NCBI GenBank assembly: GCA_019695035.1
Contig: JAIBAU010000004.1
Span: 62,001-126,000 of the forward strand
Direction of reading: 5' to 3'
Source of the DNA: Caulobacteraceae bacterium
GTDB taxonomy: Bacteria > Pseudomonadota > Alphaproteobacteria > Caulobacterales > Caulobacteraceae
DNA: 64,000 nt
Below the pieces are notes generated by a model that was given only the letters and a program-made list of their open reading frames with translations, did not search any database and had not been told where the DNA came from. Position 1 is the first letter of the stretch; the number at the start of each line of letters is the position of its first letter. Below, piece by piece: positions 63,185 through 64,000 of this stretch. Position numbers and translations under genes: made by a program.

Positions 63185-64000
63185 GGGTCATCTCCAGTTT
63201 CCAGCGGTGCAGATTGCGGGCGATGCGAACGAGTTCGCCCGGCGACTTGGCGGACCGCGCCTCGGCGGCGAGGGCGGAATAGGTTTGATGGGCGCCCAGG
63301 CGTTCGCCCAGCCGGTCGAGGAACGCGTCCAGCGCCTCGCCGTCCAGGTTACGGGGCGCGCCGATAGCGCGCGTCACGGCCGCCCGCACCATGCGGGCGT
63401 ATGGGTCGGCCATGCTGTGTTCGCGCCGTGCCAGGCGGATCAGGCCGGCGGAGTTGTCGGCCAGCGCGCGTTTGCCCAACGCAATCGCCCGGCCCTGGCG
63501 CCGGCCCGGGCCGAACCGCACGGCCGCCTGGAAGGTCACCAGGGCGGCCGCCGCGAGCAGGGCCAGGGTGGCGCCCAGCAGGGGCGGCTCGAGCATCAGG
63601 CGCAGGATGGATCGGGGCCGGCTGAAGCCGGGCAGGGTGACGTCGAAGATGATCCCGCCGTCGCCCGGACGGATGAGGTCCACCATCCGCAGCGCCGCGG
63701 CCGCCGACGGGGGCTGGCGCAGCCCGTGGGTGTTCAGCAGGTCCGGGTCGGCCAGCACGTAGAGGTGGCTCGCACGGTTCATGGCAAGCACTGCGCCGCC
63801 GGACTCGTCCACCACCACCGGGATCCATTCGGGCCCCGACACGGTCTGCAGCTCGGTGACCTCTCCCAGCGCGCCGATCGGCTCGCCGTCCGGACGCATC
63901 AGCCGTGGGTGCGTCGCGCCGGGGCGGCGGCTGACGACTGGCGGGCTCGACGGCGGCGACTCGACGTCCCCGGAGTCGGCCTCCGGAGCGGTCAGCGGCC
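63171..64000 (-). CDS. DUF4350-like membrane protein, 5' end outside window
   Basis: The frame is open to base 64000, so only the last 275 residues are seen. They include a domain with [20 protein letters not shown] and LNTHGL, matching DUF4350, then a hydrophobic helix ([17 protein letters not shown]) and a charged helical C-terminus. An in-frame ATG at 63899 is not taken as the start because family members are longer. It heads the MoxR operon and overlaps moxR by 14 bases. Function unknown. Confidence 0.75.

Overview
The window is a continuous, gene-dense, GC-rich chromosomal stretch from an alphaproteobacterium, most likely a member of the Caulobacteraceae (Caulobacter/Phenylobacterium-like). 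The evidence is a fliX gene divergent from flgI, a flbY-like and a rod-binding flagellar gene downstream of flgI, a LexA box of the alphaproteobacterial GTTC-N7-GTTC type in front of uvrA, and the alphaproteobacterial housekeeping string dgt - SPOR - nagZ - scpA - scpB - tatABC - serS - surE - pcm - LysM/M23 - yajC - secD - secF. No phage, IS element, CRISPR array or rRNA is seen. One tRNA (Asn-GTT) is present.

Layout. 1-9.6 kb: a DAHP synthase truncated by the window edge, a Tat-type esterase, a MATE transporter, an unrecognised protein, a two-gene sugar oxidoreductase/aminotransferase unit, then a minus-strand group (erpA, a secreted hydrolase, exonuclease III, two small membrane proteins). 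9.7-27.3 kb: the long plus-strand housekeeping array covering dNTP turnover, cell-wall recycling, chromosome segregation (ScpAB), Tat export, seryl-tRNA synthetase, protein repair, a DipM/NlpD-like envelope factor and the YajC-SecDF translocase accessory complex, ending in an NDUFAF6-like protein. 27.3-36.1 kb: trmFO, three tandem paralogous multi-spanning membrane proteins (the middle one with a 200-residue histidine-rich tail), and SOS-controlled uvrA. 36.1-38.9 kb: a compact segment (MAPEG protein, AurF-like diiron protein, AraC regulator) bounded by a 25-bp direct repeat of the flbY 3' end, which reads as an insertion scar. 38.9-43.4 kb: flbY-like gene, rod-binding gene and flgI, with fliX, dksA and gltX on the other strand. 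43.4-52.5 kb: a small secreted cysteine protein next to two remarkable inverted repeats, a LOG-type nucleotide hydrolase, a lipoprotein coupled to an Atm1-type ABC exporter, an RND efflux pair, a GST and tRNA-Asn. 52.7-64 kb: an ABC permease fused to an M1 peptidase with its ATPase, an OmpW-like porin, another membrane protein, and a MoxR-DUF58-SpoIIM-RDD operon whose first gene (DUF4350-like) runs off the window.

How the genes work together. Many adjacent genes overlap by 1 to 14 bases (nagZ/scpA/scpB, tatB/tatC, serS/surE/pcm, flgI/rod-binding/flbY, lipoprotein/ABC exporter, DUF4350/MoxR/DUF58 and SpoIIM/RDD), so translational coupling is the rule. Visible regulation includes a LexA box (uvrA), a sigma-54 promoter with an upstream FlbD-like palindrome (flgI), a sigma-70-type promoter (dksA), an orphan perfect CtrA-type site, and several intrinsic terminators. 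The least explained items are the His-tailed membrane paralogue cluster, the flbY-end-flanked insert, and the 49-bp inverted repeat at 43842-43890.
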